The translations under genes were made by a program, and so were the position numbers. From Augochlora pura (taxonomy: Eukaryota > Arthropoda > Insecta > Hymenoptera > Halictidae): a stretch of 64,000 nt of DNA. Shown here one piece after another: positions 1-12,975 of the stretch; position 1 is the first letter of the stretch; every line of letters begins with the position of its first letter. The notes under the pieces were generated by a model. That model ran no database searches. It was not told the DNA's origin and saw only the letters and a list, made by a program, of their open reading frames with translations. The DNA lies in contig NC_135772.1 in assembly GCF_028453695.1 (NCBI RefSeq), forward strand, positions 14,074,001-14,138,000, in the 5' to 3' direction.

Positions 1-2540
1 AACTATCGATTAGCTTCGAGTTCCAGAGAAAATTGGGAATTACTATTTTGTATTCGTTAATCGATATTTATGAAGATAAAATAAAAACGCTGGCCTATTA
101 TCTGTAGAATGCAGAAACGTGTTACTACTCTTGTCTAAAGTATTCAAAGGAAATCATTTATCGACGCTTCAATCTTCAAAGCAACTATAACGATTTGATA
201 AAGATATTATTTCAAAGAAAATGACGAATAAGTGCTCAAGTTTGAAGATACCTAATACACTGTTGTTCTTTCGCTGATGTTAAAAAATTTCACTTATCTT
301 TGGGAGACTAGAAGTGTGACACACTTTTTAGTAATTTTTCGAATCACTTTACGCGAATCGTCGCAAATCCTTTGACCACGATATTTGATCGTAGCTTGAA
401 AAATGAATATTAACAGAACAAGTTACGTATACACGTAATCGTTTCGATATCGGCGCCCGAAAGAACGTATTCACAGAAAGATCCTGGCAACTCGCGCAGT
501 CTATTCTCTCGATAGATGGACTCGTATAACAAATTAAACATCGCTCGTATGTACATACCTTTTTACGTACTTGAACATCCCGAGCTGGAACTTTCCGGCG
601 CGAGAGAAAGCGGAGCATTAACAAAATCGTGTCATAATATTTGCCTTCCGATCTGGTACAGTTCGCACGGGTACTCGGGGCGGTGCTCATTGACTCGCTT
701 TTTATTCGCCGATCCCGATCGAGGGTACTACGTGGAGTCTTCTAATCTCTGTGTGCAATACGCAGCTCATTAATTACGTGATTCGCTTGGCGACCGACTG
801 GGCACTGCTGCGGAAACATTTTTTTCCACGGCCGGAGGAGCACGTTTCGATGGGATACGCGGCCGATAGCGATTTCATGATACAATCGTTTCGTTCGACA
901 CGTAATAAGCGATTAACGGGGCCAATCACAGTTGCGGCGAATCAGCTGACATTTCAGCGATCCTAGGATTAAGTTTGCGAAAAGATACTTGGCCGAATGC
1001 CGGAAGTTTTAATGAGTCAAGCAACGTTTAAACCGATTCTAAGATAGTACTATAAACCTTGGTGTTTTAACAATTTTATTATATACGTAGTTATTCTTAT
1101 TTCTAACAGTAATTGTTTTACCAAAATTTTACAGATTTCTCTAAAATTATTGGGGACCTAAGAAATTCACAAATATTAGGTATCGATTAGTATAATATGC
1201 GAAAGGGTCGAATGAAGGATGTAAAGAAACATGAAACACTTGTGAGAAATATTTATAACATAATTTTCAATAACTTAGAGAAATTTACTTTACGGCGTTC
1301 AAAAATAATTTCAAGATATATTACAATTTTGACAAATTTGAAAATATCTCGATCACCATTTTGTATCATTGTTCTATCGTAACATCCGCCAGCTACGCAA
1401 TTAATACTAAAAACATAGATAATAACATCGTCACCTCAAAAGATCGAAATTATGTTTAAGTTTTGTTTACAAAGTCTAGAAATTTTGAAATTTCTAGTAT
1501 TCTTGAAAAATCGAGATTTATCTATGTGAAAGGGTTAAAATCAAGTTCACGAAGAAGGTAGTAAATTAAATGTTATAGTTGTCGCGTAATAATTACATTG
1601 AAACGATCGACGGAATAGGCGTAATCGAGCAAACGTGTTCGCCGGTATATTGATTTTCCTTTAGCAGATACCATCGGCCGAATTTACGGCCGTGGCGATT
1701 TTACTATCTTATCTACCCCTTTTACGTCACGCATTAAAAGTTCTTATTATACCTATCCAGCTTTTATTGGTCTTAAATCGACCCCTAAATCGAGCGTCAC
1801 CTACGCGCTTATGTTCTTCGGATGGAACACCTGAGGCAAGCAACATTAAAATTAGTTGTAGCTTATTTTTTTTAGAGAACTAGCTTATATTTTATTTAAA
1901 GAATAATACAGCTTATTTTTTATTCACAGAATCTATAGAATTTATAGAGTTTATAAAATTTATGAAATTTTATTAACCCCTTGAGTGCTTTGAAAATTTT
2001 TGATCATTTATTTCATTTCTAACACAAAAAGGTGCTATCAAAAAATTGTGCATCAATTAGGTAGACGTTCGTTTACTTTTGCAATTATTTTTTTCCATTT
2101 TACTATTTTTCTTTCGCTACCCGCCATTTCAAAATGAAAATAAAAGCAATTCTACCTTTACACGGTATATTTTTATTTAACGGTATATTTTAATTTTTTA
2201 AATTTCTGGTTCAATTCAATTCACGGGAGCGTACTTCGGTATTTTCAAATGTCTATTTTATTAGCGATGCACTAGTTTCCATAAAAATTTGCGCAGTTTT
2301 ATTTGAAATATGTATCTAATTCCAACGTAGAATTAAAATTCAATAGATTGTTATGCGGTGCTTTACAGTTCTTTCGCTTGAATAAATTTTCACGTTAGAA
2401 CCATTTTCTCATTTCACCCTTTTTTACATTGCATTATTGTTTACGCTTCTTTTTTTGGAACCAATATATCGCGCAATGGAGAATTCGGTTACGTTATTAC
2501 GCGTTTGCTGGTATCTGAAATGATCAAATTCGATTATTTT
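1..2540. other. AT-rich non-coding stretch
   Basis: No gene recognised. A moderately GC-rich patch lies at about 480-960; its short open frames match no family I know and overlap on both strands. A short run of about 10-bp AT-rich repeats (variants of ttatagaat) lies at 1925-1975. At 1976 the sequence TTAACCCCTTGAGTGC resembles the end of the TTAA-flanked elements found elsewhere in this window, but I found no convincing partner end. Confidence 0.6.
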
Positions 2541-2559
2541 TGCGTTATATATTGATAAT

Positions 2560-2790
2560 AACAAGTTTTAAGCGTAAGCGAATAATAGCGATTTTAGTGA
2601 ACAGTGTATACTTACCATATGCAGTTATCAAAATTGAAATAAAATTAAACATAGTTTAGACACATCTAGTTTCTGATAATTAACTGCAGTTGCTATGTGT
2701 TTGATTAAGATCATTCTATTCTAAGTATACTCAGTTATATTTTTATCAGAATAATCGCTGTTTGAGTGTTAAAGATTAATATTTTTAGAG
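2560..2790. repeat. Imperfect long inverted repeat, possible decayed hairpin element
   Basis: Two arms face each other around a loop near 2650. GTATACTTA near 2610 pairs with TAAGTATAC near 2730. TGCAGTTA near 2622 pairs with TAACTGCA near 2683. The outer arm with AATAATAGCGATT pairs with AATCGCT near 2755. The arms are interrupted and no clean target-site duplication is visible. It could be an old hairpin-type miniature element or a chance AT-rich fold. Confidence 0.3.
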
Positions 2791-3479
2791 TTTTGCCATT
2801 GTCCACATAAGCATATTTACAATATCTAAATTCGAGTTGGGAGAATGTGACGGTAACATTTGCAATATATTATAGTTTACTCCGACATGTTCGCACTAAA
2901 TTTAAAAAAATCTAGAGAAGAAAGTTTTGATTTTCTAAATAAAACTAAACATTTATACGCTTGAATTAAATCGTTATTCAGGCAATTGTTCTTACTGGAA
3001 TAAAATGGGATCACTAAGGATTAACTCCTTGGCAGCCACACTTAGCCTACGCATCTTATTTTAAAAATCTTCCTATCATTTTAGTCTTTGATATGTAATC
3101 TAGTTTATTGAGAAAAATATTTCGAAAATTGATAAATCGAATAGAAAACTGACGTACATGCATCTCTCTGACATCGTACATCGAACTAAATAACAATACC
3201 AGTTCGAGACACTTATCTATCTGCAGCAACGTTGGAAAACTGACTATTTGCCCGGCACGGTACTCGGTACTCGCTAGTGTTACAATGAACAACAAAGATC
3301 CCATTACTGCTATCCCCGTTACTAATTTATAATCAACACGGGAACAGCGGCTACTTTTGCCACAGGAGATTGCCGCGGTATCGAGCAAAAGCAACATCAG
3401 CCGAATTAACGACTCCATTCATTTTGTCCCGAAGCCCACGACGATAAAACCAGCCGATGAAGCGTTAAATTCCATCCGA
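2791..3479. other. AT-rich non-coding stretch
   Basis: No gene, RNA or clear repeat seen. The minus-strand open frame at 3056-3418 has no recognisable domain and no codon pattern that sets it apart from the flanks. Confidence 0.5.
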
Positions 3480-4210
3480 GGGGGGTTTTCCATCCCCTTC
3501 GTGTCTCCGTTCTCGAGCAGCCCGACGCCGGGAGAGACTACGAGGAGAGGAGAGACTGTTCGTACAGGCGCGCACACGATAGCCGGGCCTCTCCTCTCTC
3601 TCTCTGTCGATATCGGCCTCCCCACCCCTCGACAGCTCCTCACGACAGCCCTCCAACCACCACTCCTCAACCCTCTCCCCCTCCCCGACCGTCGTCTCTC
3701 CCTCTCCGACCAGGCCGTTCCCTCGCTCGCGTTCCCCTTTTCTCGTTTTTTCCACTCCTTTTCACGTGTCCCTCTCGCCCCACTCTCTGCCGCCCTCCAC
3801 CCCACCACTCTTCTTCTTCCCTCACTCCGGGCACGGGGACTCGAACTTTCAAAGTTACCCAGCGCCCGAGACTCTTTCTCTTTCACCCTTGCTTTCGCCC
3901 GTTGCCTTCGTTCTTCCCCTAGATCCTCTTTTTGCGCCTCTTTACTTTCTTGTAGCGATGGGAACAATCCCGATGCTGTTGCATTCCAATCGGCGGAATA
4001 TTGTTTATTTGTTTGCCTGTTTGTCCGGTGTGTTTAACGCGTTCTTTGCCGATCATGGTAGATAACTCGCGGGGTAATCTGGACCGGAAAAGTGTTTGCC
4101 AGACGCGACAGAATCGCCCGTGCAACATTTGTTTGCGAACGGTTACGGTTCTTTTTGGATCGACCGCGACGGAACAATGAACGGGGTGGTGTCGCGGTAA
4201 GCATGCCGTC
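3480..4210. promoter_or_regulatory. Pyrimidine-rich CpG island, possible promoter and first exon
   Basis: A GC-rich island with long C/T tracts on the plus strand from about 3585 to 3930, in sharp contrast to its AT-rich flanks. Open frames on both strands (226 codons plus, 182 codons minus) are products of the skewed composition. The island ends with GCG followed by GTAAGC, GT at 4197, which fits a 5' splice donor on the plus strand. A promoter with a non-coding first exon would explain the pattern, but no TATA box, initiator or coding start can be fixed, so this is inference. Confidence 0.3.
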
Positions 4211-6520
4211 GCTAGAAAAAGTAGGGTCTTTTTAGAAATCTGCTACGTACGCGCGTGTTTACACAGCTAATGTCGGATACGTGGTATTAGGTTCAGGCGG
4301 GCTTCGAACGAATCAATTTACGGATTTGTTTTTCTTGTCTCTGGTATTGTTCTTATTTGATTTGGTCTTTTGTCTATCGTTTACGCGGATGATATTAAAA
4401 TCTTTTCAGTTATTGAAGTAATGAAAGTTAGTGAAAGTAGATGTTACTTGTGTTTTGGTGCTTTATCCTGTAAAGTAATTATTGACGTTTGTTTAGTTGA
4501 CGGATGATAATAATAATAATAATAATTATACATTTAAGCCACCTTTTTCGATCCTAAAATACTTAATTTTCTTCAATGTGTCACAGGAAGTTCTTAATTT
4601 CTAAACTTGGTAAAAAGTAGTATTGCATTCAATAGCGAATTCATTTTGAATGTAATTTGTGTCAATAAGAACATCGATTCTCTGCTACATACCAGAATTA
4701 CCGGGAACAGTGCGGTGCAAAGTTAACTTCTTACGTAGGAACGGCGGATTGAAAACATACTGTCTAACCAAGTGAGCACGCATAATCGATGGATGATTTT
4801 ATTCAAAGAATCATTTACTTATTTACCAAACACAAACGTTTACGTAGTATCGGCAACAATTATAGAACGGTAACATTAGCGAAATCTTTGTCAGAATTAT
4901 TGTTAGAGAAGGAGATTCCATTTATTGACACGTATATTCTCAGCACACTATGATGCGATTATTTGTACAGATCTAACAATTCCATCTGTTTGACGATTTC
5001 TTAAGCGCATCAAAGTTTAATAGCGAATGAAAGTATAGGAATATTTTGTTCACCGGCGAGTATATTCAGAAGCTTATTTTTCATATGTAATGCAAAAATG
5101 TAAAACAGGAAATGTATTCGTAATTTTAGCATATCGTAGAATAATGAGCTGCGTTCAGACGACTTCGTCGAACACTGTTTCGTTTAAGGCATTGCCTAAT
5201 AAAAACATATCTCGTTTGACAATTTATTTTTAAGACTGGCGTCATGCCTCGGCAAGAAGTAGCGAATTTTGTTGAACTAAGTTCATGCCAGTCGTATGAC
5301 AAATTACAAAGCTATGACAGTGATGCCTGGCCAAGTCTTTGATCGACGTTGAAATTGTATCATGGAAGAAAAAGCACAAAAGCTTGGTAAAAGTGCATCA
5401 GTTCCGGTTAATAGAGCAAGCGTGCGGCGATGCTTGTTTAAGTCGATCAAATGTTTTCCTGTAGCATAAACGATTTCTGGATGGTAGAAAATCGATAGAA
5501 GTCGGCCAACATACGTGGAGGCCGATTCCAATTCGAAAACCTGGAACGATCGAGAATGTACATAATTTTATTGCAAATTAGCGTAATGCTTCGCTGGGGA
5601 GCCATTATTGACCGAGAGACGATTCAGACCATTCTTCGCGTCGCATCCGTCTCGATTGTCAAAATCCAGACTATTGGATACTGCTGCACGATAATCCGCC
5701 ATATTTAATTAATTGTACCCCTTTCTCTTTATTTCCAAAATTGACATGGAAGTTGAAAAGATACTTTTTCGAAGACAAGAGGAGATTATTTTAAACAAAA
5801 CAACATAAGATTTTTGTGTATTTTGTTTCTATCGTTTTTTATCAATCCAATCATAAAAATTAATTGTCGCCCTGTGTATCAGGTTACATCTATTTTATGT
5901 GCACGCACCGTCCGTCGCTAGCTAAACTATGTATATTAACTTGATGCACATGCAAAACTTAGGTTAAATTCACACACTGAACGTGCACACCCGAATCGCA
6001 TTAAACGCTTATACCTAAGGTGCAAGTCTGATCGTGAAACCTACTCGTGATCCAGCTTCGGTAATTACAACGGCGGGCAACTTCCGGTTTAAGATGCGAT
6101 AAAACTTCTTTTACAATGTGATCTTCAAACGAGTTCCTCGATCAATTTTCTAACGCACATGCAGTATCGAATTTTCAAGTGGATACTGTTTATTTCCAAT
6201 AAAACAAAATAGTGTCGAATTTGCGAAATTTTTCAACATAAGAAGAAATTTCTGTTTTCTCTAAATGTGCCTTAGACTCCTGTTTTTGACTGACATTTAA
6301 TTTCTATCCGTTCCCTTTTTTCAACATTCTCACCTCTCGCGAATCATGATAAAATTAAAAAATTACGGGTGATGCAGCAGTTATAGTGCAAGCAATAATT
6401 AATACCATGATTATGATGTATTCTTTAAAAAAACCCCACTAAATCGATTTTCTATAATTTTACAGTTAATTTTTATAAGTCATGTGATACGTAATAGCGG
6501 CCGTTAAAGTGTTGAAATAA
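4211..6520. other. AT-rich non-coding stretch
   Basis: No gene seen. A short (TAA)n microsatellite of about six units lies at 4507-4526. The minus-strand open frame at 5304-5531 has no recognisable domain. No paired element ends were found. Confidence 0.55.
4507..4526. repeat. (TAA)n microsatellite
   Basis: About six to seven uninterrupted TAA units are visible directly in the sequence. Confidence 0.9.
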
Positions 6521-6639
6521 AAAATATGAGACTGGTCATTTCGTTCCGGGTGCTGTTAAAAAGCTGGAGTAAAAAACCGATTTCTGTACCGGTGCAAAGG
6601 AGAATGTACCTCGTTAAACGGAGAATCGTTTTCTCGTGG

Positions 6640-7240
6640 CAGAGTCCAACCGCGCCGCGTTTTCTCGGTGAAAAGTGGATACCTAACGGAGAATCATTGC
6701 TCCCATCGCTACTTTCTCGCGTCTATTTTTCCACCTCATTCCCTTTTCCGTCTTATCTATCCCTTTCTTGCGTACGAACGACAGCTCGATCCTCCTTTCA
6801 CGATCTGACGAGCCACCCTTCTCTCTCTCGGTCTCCCTTCTTCTCTCTCTATCTGTCTTTCTCTCTCTTTCTCTCTGTCTCCCTACCTCTCTTTCTCCGT
6901 CCCTCTTCCGTCGAGGTTCCTCGCCCTCTCTCCACCAACTCGTTATATATCCCAGCTCCTCGCTCCCCAACCTCAGACCCCTCCAGCCACAGGTTCTTTC
7001 TCTCTCGCGCGCACTTTCCCGCTGGAATGGAGGAGAGAGCCTATATCGAACCAACTCTCGTGCGTGCTCCTCCACACAGGCACGCGCGCGCAAGAGTGTC
7101 TCCGCTCCGCTCTGCTCCGTTCTGCTCCGTTCTGCTCCGCTCTGTTCGAAGCCGAGCGACTATGCGCGCGGCAGTGCGCTCGCGCGGCCCTGTGTACAAT
7201 CAAACATTGTTCATGATTTAGTCAAATATTGGCGGGATAC
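6640..7240. promoter_or_regulatory. CT-rich CpG island with tandem decamers
   Basis: From 6740 to 7020 the plus strand is almost entirely C/T with repeated TCTCTCT blocks; from 7075 it turns into CG/GC-rich sequence. TATATCCC occurs near 6944 and could act as a TATA-like element. Overlapping open frames of 231 and 188 codons on plus and 136 codons on minus are low-complexity Ser/Leu/Arg-rich products of the skew. The composition resembles GAGA-type insect promoters; direction and transcription start cannot be set. Confidence 0.3.
7101..7147. repeat. 10-bp tandem repeat, TCTGCTCCGY
   Basis: Four adjacent 10-bp units with the pattern TCTGCTCCG(T/C) follow a diverged first unit, inside the GC-rich end of the island at 6.6-7.2 kb. 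Confidence 0.85.
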
Positions 7241-9780
7241 ACAGGTTTGTAGTACCTCTCAATGTATATCTGGCTGTGTATCATGCCGAATAATCCGCGG
7301 GAGATTGCACCTCGATTGTCCACCCGTTAACTAAGACTCGTTACGCCGCCGTCCGACCAACGGCTCCCCGTCTTTTCGGCGTTCATGCTTGTTTAGCAAT
7401 TGTTCGGCGAGTCCCCGGCGTGGCATCGCTTGTGTCTGCGATCGTCGTTCCCGAATACCGGCGCCGACGATCTGGGGAATTGACCTTCATCCCTGGACAA
7501 TACTCGGTTTTTTATCGAAGGCTAGATAACAACTATGGCAAAAATTTGTTGGGAAATATCGTCGATAGAAAATTCATTTTCATTTCATATTTTTATTTTA
7601 GTTTATTTTATTTTATAGATTCGTGGTTGTAAATCGTTACAATTATTTTGGTTAGCGGAGATCGGTGTATTAACGAAAACAGGTTTTGAATTTGAAGATT
7701 GTAGGATTCGACCGATTCGTCTGTTCATGACTTACCGATTCTACTTCTTGCGAATACTTAATATAATATATCGGACATACGAATCGGATGAATTTTTATT
7801 CGTACATACATTGTCATGGAAGACATCCTTAGTAATATTGTGAAGGTTTTACGTGTCAGTCGTTGTTTACAGAAAAGTTATCAATTAATAAACGGTGATT
7901 GTATCCGTGAGTAGAATGAAATAGTTGAAACAAATTCTGTTTTAACTTATATCGTATTGAAGAAAATATCTGTACACATAGAAATTAAATAGGAAGAAAT
8001 GTCACCCGGAGAAACTTTTTAAAAATATGCTCTTTTTATTTTGTAATTAAGATTTTCTAGAATTAAAGTTTCGTGAAAACAAGTTACTTTAGAAAACATA
8101 TTTTTCTAAATACTACGAAGACGTGGCATATATGTAATATCAATTTCACTGTAATAAGTAGTTAATATCGTTGCTGAATAATCCATTCAATAGTATTCAG
8201 TATTGATCGTAAAACTTTACTTTTTCTATCATTTTTCTTATTTTAATTTTTGTTTCAACACTTTGTCTGGTAACTCAACGAAAACTCCATAAAATTAATT
8301 TAATTTATCTAATGAAGTAGCAATTGAAAACATGAGATATGACATCAGACCTTCTATCAACATTCTTCCATTTTGCAGAATTTCGTCGAATAAACTATAT
8401 TGAAAATATTACCACAAAAGTTCACATTCGACTTAGAAAAATAATTATAGACGTGTAACACGGCAGCCGTCGTGTTAAATAGACGCTACTAAAAAGTGCC
8501 GTATCTCTTTCGATCTCCGCTAATAAACAAACAAATTATATGTGTCATAGAAAAATGAAAATGATGATCCTTTCGTGATTTTCATTGCAGTTGTCCACTT
8601 ACTGTGCACCATAAACGAGTGAGTATGACAAGTTCGATTTTATTTGCTATTGCAATTTTTATGCAGGATAGGGTGCATCGGTATTTACTGGAATAATTAA
8701 AGGCAAAGTTACAGCAGATAGCGTTGTTACCGATATTTCCGTTGGGCACGCTGGAGTAATTGTGGCCACGTGATATGGTAGTTTTATCCCTTTGATATCG
8801 ATAGCCTGTTTCATGGGTCGCGGGAATGCGTGGCTGCATTGCGTCGCCTGTATGCAGATATTTGCACGGGGCGTACATGTGCACGCGGTGTTAGTCAGGC
8901 TAATTTGCAGCTTCGTTAATTTATGGTTGCGCAAGCGTGAATTTCGCGTCGCCAGCAAAGGCGAGGAGTCAAGGTTCGTGGGGAATCAGTGACAAGATGT
9001 CTGACCAGAGTATCGTCGCCGCGATCATTTACGTGGAAACCTAACTTTTCTGTCGTCAAAATTACTGTTCCGGTAGGTGTTGCTTCAAAAATATATACAA
9101 AAAAATTACGGTTGCAAAATTACATTTTGTTTTTGAATAATATCTACAATTATTGTTCAATTAAAAAAATATTAATTTAGTAATATAAAAATTAGGCTTA
9201 ATAATTAAATAAAGCTTTAATTTAGATGTTTAAAGTGGTCAATTTGTTGTCAGAATTAGTGTTTAAACTATTGCTCTAAATTAATTTATATGATTTTAAA
9301 ATATTGTAGAGAAATATAAAATATATAAGCTTTTGATAGTTAATATTTAGATTTTGATAAGGTTTATAAGAAATTACAATTAGATACTTTAGTATAAAAT
9401 TTCTAAATTTGATTAATTCGTAAACGAAAAAATAGTTATATTTTATGAAGAATGAAAATAAGTGGAAAGTGGAACAAGAAATCTCACATAATGATTTTGT
9501 CAATACTGCGAACATTTTCCTCATTATTTTTTACGCTTCATGAATTGTTCTAAAATGTGTTAAAACAATAAAAAATGCTTCTCCTTGCATCGAAGCTCTA
9601 CTTTAAATAGCGAAAGAGAATAAACTAATTACGAAACGAATAGTTGTGTATAGGTATTAGAGAAGGATTGAATCGCAAACTGGAAAGAAATCTCAGATAG
9701 AAATCGAGACCAGGATGAAATTCAACGCAGAAAACGGCTCTTCGCTCGAGTAGTACGAATTATCGAGATTATCGTGCGAA
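7241..9780. other. AT-rich non-coding stretch
   Basis: No gene seen. A small imperfect palindrome lies near 8458-8480 (TAACACG facing CGTGTTA). A less AT-rich patch lies at 8700-9010, with short frames on both strands and no recognisable domain. The rest is low-GC sequence with poly-A and poly-T runs. Confidence 0.55.
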
Positions 9781-10800
9781 GCTTAACGCCGATTGAATAA
9801 TACCAGATAAGTGATATCGCCTTACCGGCGATACTTAAGTGCCGACATACTTATCCGGGCAATTTTTCGACGTGCCTAGACTATCCCTGATTTCCGTGAC
9901 GATCCTACAACGATGTAATCGCGATTACGTTTTACGCCGCGGCATTATAATTTCCGCAGCATCAACCGTCAGCAGCGGGAACGGCGGATATTAAAATTCA
10001 AACAAACATTCGACGAAATCCTCATTAATAATCCTCGGGGTTATTTATTTTTAAACAATCGCCGTGCCCGGCGCCGATCGGCGGGACGGATAAATAACGA
10101 AATTGTTTTAGGGTTGAACGGGATTAAAAATAGAAATATTATTCCCGCGACCGGCGCGTAATAACAAAAAGTTTACAAGGGAACGGGGGGGCGGGTGTGG
10201 GCGCGAGAGATCGATTAGCGTCGCGTTGCGAATTTCATTTTAATGGAGTGTAATGGTTTTATGGAAATACGATATAATTCGCGAGACGACAAGCATGATA
10301 AAAACTGCAAACAATTTTGATATATTTCGCGCGATGCGCGAGCCAACGGACCGGTATAATTTTTAATTTCATTTCATAACTGGTTCGGCAACGAGACGGC
10401 TCGATCCCCTCCCCTCCCCTCCGCCCCGACCATCCTTTATCGAGTCGTCCGAGAAAATAATGCAACGCGAAAAACATCGACGGGATAATTATGCTTTAGC
10501 GTTCGACGGCAACATTAACAAATCCCAATTAAATGTTTACGGCCGTTAGTTCCCGACCACGCGGTCGATAAGCAGCGAGAGTAGTTGAATCGGATAGGTG
10601 ACGAGAGTTTTACGCTTCTTTTTCTGGCGCAACGTTTCCATGGACCGGCTAGATAGAGCGACAGAGAGACGGAAGATAGTGACGAGCGGATTTATTCGGG
10701 CGTGTGTTGTTCCATTCTGTTTCATGCGTGACATAATACCAGTGGCGCCCCTTTTAATTAACGTTACTACAATTAACCAACGCTCTCGCGGATGAGACAA
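9781..10800. other. GC-moderate block with homeobox-type TAAT motifs
   Basis: GC rises here and the sequence mixes CG-rich motifs with repeated ATTAAT, TTAATTA and AATTAA motifs, as often seen in conserved non-coding elements near developmental genes. That interpretation is inference and needs cross-species alignment. The open frames (84 and 65 codons on opposite strands at 10546-10800) overlap and look like chance. Confidence 0.4.
10406..10427 (-). other. Potential G-quadruplex motif (minus strand)
   Basis: The plus strand reads four C4 runs separated by T, T and TCCG, so the minus strand carries four G-runs of at least four with very short loops. This satisfies the usual G3+N1-7 four-run rule. 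Folding in vivo is not shown. Confidence 0.6.
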
Positions 10801-11645
10801 ATACTTGGGGCACGGTTACTTATCTCTATTCGCTATCCCCTTTGCCGTTGCCTGTATCTGGTCGAAATCTACCATTTAACATTTTCGTGCGTTTCCCTTG
10901 GCCAAGCGTATATCGCGCGTTAATAAGACATTTGTCGAAAAAAGAGCGAACGCTTCGTGGTTAACGAGGCAACATTGACACCATCTTAACTTCGATTAAC
11001 AAACTGTTACTACAGTTGAATACATTCTTCAAATTACTACGCTTTTTGACGTTTTTATGATACGAGTAGTTTCGGTGAATATATTCCGTACACATATTTA
11101 ATTTTTCATATTAGAACTTTGAGATTAATTGAATTGACTGCAATAAATTCTGTTCGTCAATAAATTGCATCCTTTTATTTAAAATAATTTATAGAAACAT
11201 ATTTATACGTTATAGTATTCGAAATATCGTAATTCTTTTATTTCATCTTCTAGTTTTCAATTCGTTGCACTATGATTTTTCCACGACTGAAGTGAGCAGT
11301 ACTTCTTTACTTTTAATCATTTCCTTGATGGAAAGAGACAATTTTTATTTCTTACATGACTTCGTTTACTTTCACTTCTAGACGTCTGGACTAGAAACAA
11401 ATTTTATTTCGATTTCGAAGAGTGAATAATGTTTAGTAAATTATGTATAAACTCTTTGTCACGAATCTGATTTGATATAGTGGTTGGGTTTGAAACAAAA
11501 TGAAAAGAAGATTACTTTGTTTAATTTTATTTAGTCGATCCACGTTGCTGTATATTTAGCACGAAAATAGTAAGTTAAAATTCTTGTTAATGAGAGCACT
11601 TAGAGAAAATAATCTTCCTGTGTGTTAACATTCAACGCTTCTATT
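10801..11645. other. AT-rich non-coding stretch
   Basis: No gene, RNA or repeat recognised between the GC-moderate block and the TTAA-type element that follows. Confidence 0.55.
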
Positions 11646-11649
11646 TGAA

Positions 11650-11855
11650 CCCTTTGCACTTGAGCGACCTTCTAGGTATCACTAAAAATCGTTACATCAC
11701 ATTACAAAATAAATGTTATATTGTCAAATTTGCTTACATGTGAAACGCTGTTGATTTTATATAAAGTACAGTAGGTCATATCAAAAGAAAAGTATATAAG
11801 TGAGTTAGAGAAACTTTTTTGGATTTGCAATTGAAATGGCTGCGAGTGCAATGGG
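11650..11855 (+). mobile_element. TTAA-type miniature inverted-repeat element, family A copy 1
   Basis: The left end CCCTTTGCACTTGAG faces the right end CTGCGAGTGCAATGGG, an imperfect inverted repeat of about 14 bp. The flanks are TGAA and TTAC, each one base from TTAA. The last 40 bp (GGATTTGCAATTGAAATGGC and the end) match the right end of the copy at 29.45 kb closely. No coding capacity. TTAA flanks with ends beginning CCC follow the rule for piggyBac-superfamily elements. It is the most diverged of the four copies. Confidence 0.6.
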
Positions 11856-11859
11856 TTAC

Positions 11860-12712
11860 TAAAAAAAAAATCATTTCATTACAGCAAAAGCTTTCTTGAA
11901 CCCATCTTTCGGCCAGTAAATATGAATTTCTTCCGGCTGCGCGACGTGATCATTACACCATGGGCTTTAATCCGCAGTACAGTTCCATTGAATACACTTC
12001 GTACAATCATCCCTTAGCACGATCAGGTCCCGGGAACGGATCGAACGTTCTTCCAGACTCCCAGACAGTTTCAATTTCCATGCGGTCCCCGTCGACGAAA
12101 TTGGCCCCCGGTGTCTGAGACGCGCCGCCGTCCTCGTATCGGGTTCAAGCAGGCCGGCGCGGCGCGGCGCGGCGGTCCGTGGCAACGTCCGGCTGATTTT
12201 ATTAGCGAATGTCCCATTAAGACCAGGATTACATTCTAATTAACAAGGAGTTTGTCGTGCGGCCGGACCCCTAATCCGTTTACGAAAATTTCAATTTCTC
12301 GGCCGCACCTAAGTAAACCCCGGTGGTGGTGCCCGGCTTAAGCCGCCGTGGATTCGTCGGACACGGGCGGACTGCAAACCGAGCCGCCGCCTCGCACAGA
12401 CTTTGCCTTTTCGAGATACATACATACGTACGTATATCGAGAATCACGCGGGTTAATCCTTACCCGCTCGAAGGAATTACCGGAGCACGGAACCGGGGAC
12501 GAAATTCGCGGAGGAAAACTGATTCGAGAAAGGTATATCTTCCCTCCCCTTTGACCATTCCCTGTTCACTTGCTTCACGGTTCGAGTTGCTTGGATTTAT
12601 AATGAAGAGACTGCGGATTTCGTGCATACGCCCGCGATTGGAAGGGACTGTCTCTGTCCTGCGAGGGACACGGTTGTAATGTCGCGTGTTGTCAATACCT
12701 GTATGCTATCGC
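11860..12712. other. GC-rich island, no gene recognised
   Basis: GC is high from about 11930 to 12560, including a GGCGC/GCGGC repeat at about 12155-12176. Open frames at 12323-12679 (plus) and 11967-12185 (minus) are Arg-rich, with no domain I recognise. Possible regulatory island. Confidence 0.4.
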
Positions 12713-12716
12713 TTAA

Positions 12717-12971
12717 GGGGGTACATCAACCCGAGGTGTTAAGATAAGGTGAAATTTGAGAAATTTAAAATAAATAAAAGATTTAGTTTTTCTGAGAGAA
12801 CGTACATGCAAGTTTCTGATTCATTGGCCGATTTTCTTAGAAAATATAAAATAGCGAATTTATTCGTACTAATTCAATTAGACCAGAAATCGTATGTCAC
12901 GACTTGCAGTAAATTTCGGTAACTACAATTGTCACAACGCTGAATATGTAATTACGAAAAGGTGCTACCCC
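12717..12971. mobile_element. TTAA-flanked miniature element, type D
   Basis: The sequence GCTTAAGGGGGTACATC at the left faces GGTGCTACCCCTTAAGC at the right. The ends therefore form an imperfect inverted repeat (GGGGGTACATC against GGGGTAGCACC), each bordered by TTAA. The interior of about 255 bp is AT-rich and non-coding. The ends begin with G rather than the CCC usual for piggyBac relatives, so superfamily placement is open. No second copy was found here. Confidence 0.5.
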
Positions 12972-12975
12972 TTAA

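Noticed and set aside
3357..4037. 226-codon plus-strand open frame
   Set aside because: It runs through a C/T-rich tract, is Ser/Pro/Leu-rich and is matched by 182- and 96-codon frames on minus; composition explains it.
6526..7221. 231-codon plus-strand open frame
   Set aside because: Mostly low-complexity Ser/Leu from TCTC tracts, with another long frame on plus and a 136-codon frame on minus over the same bases.
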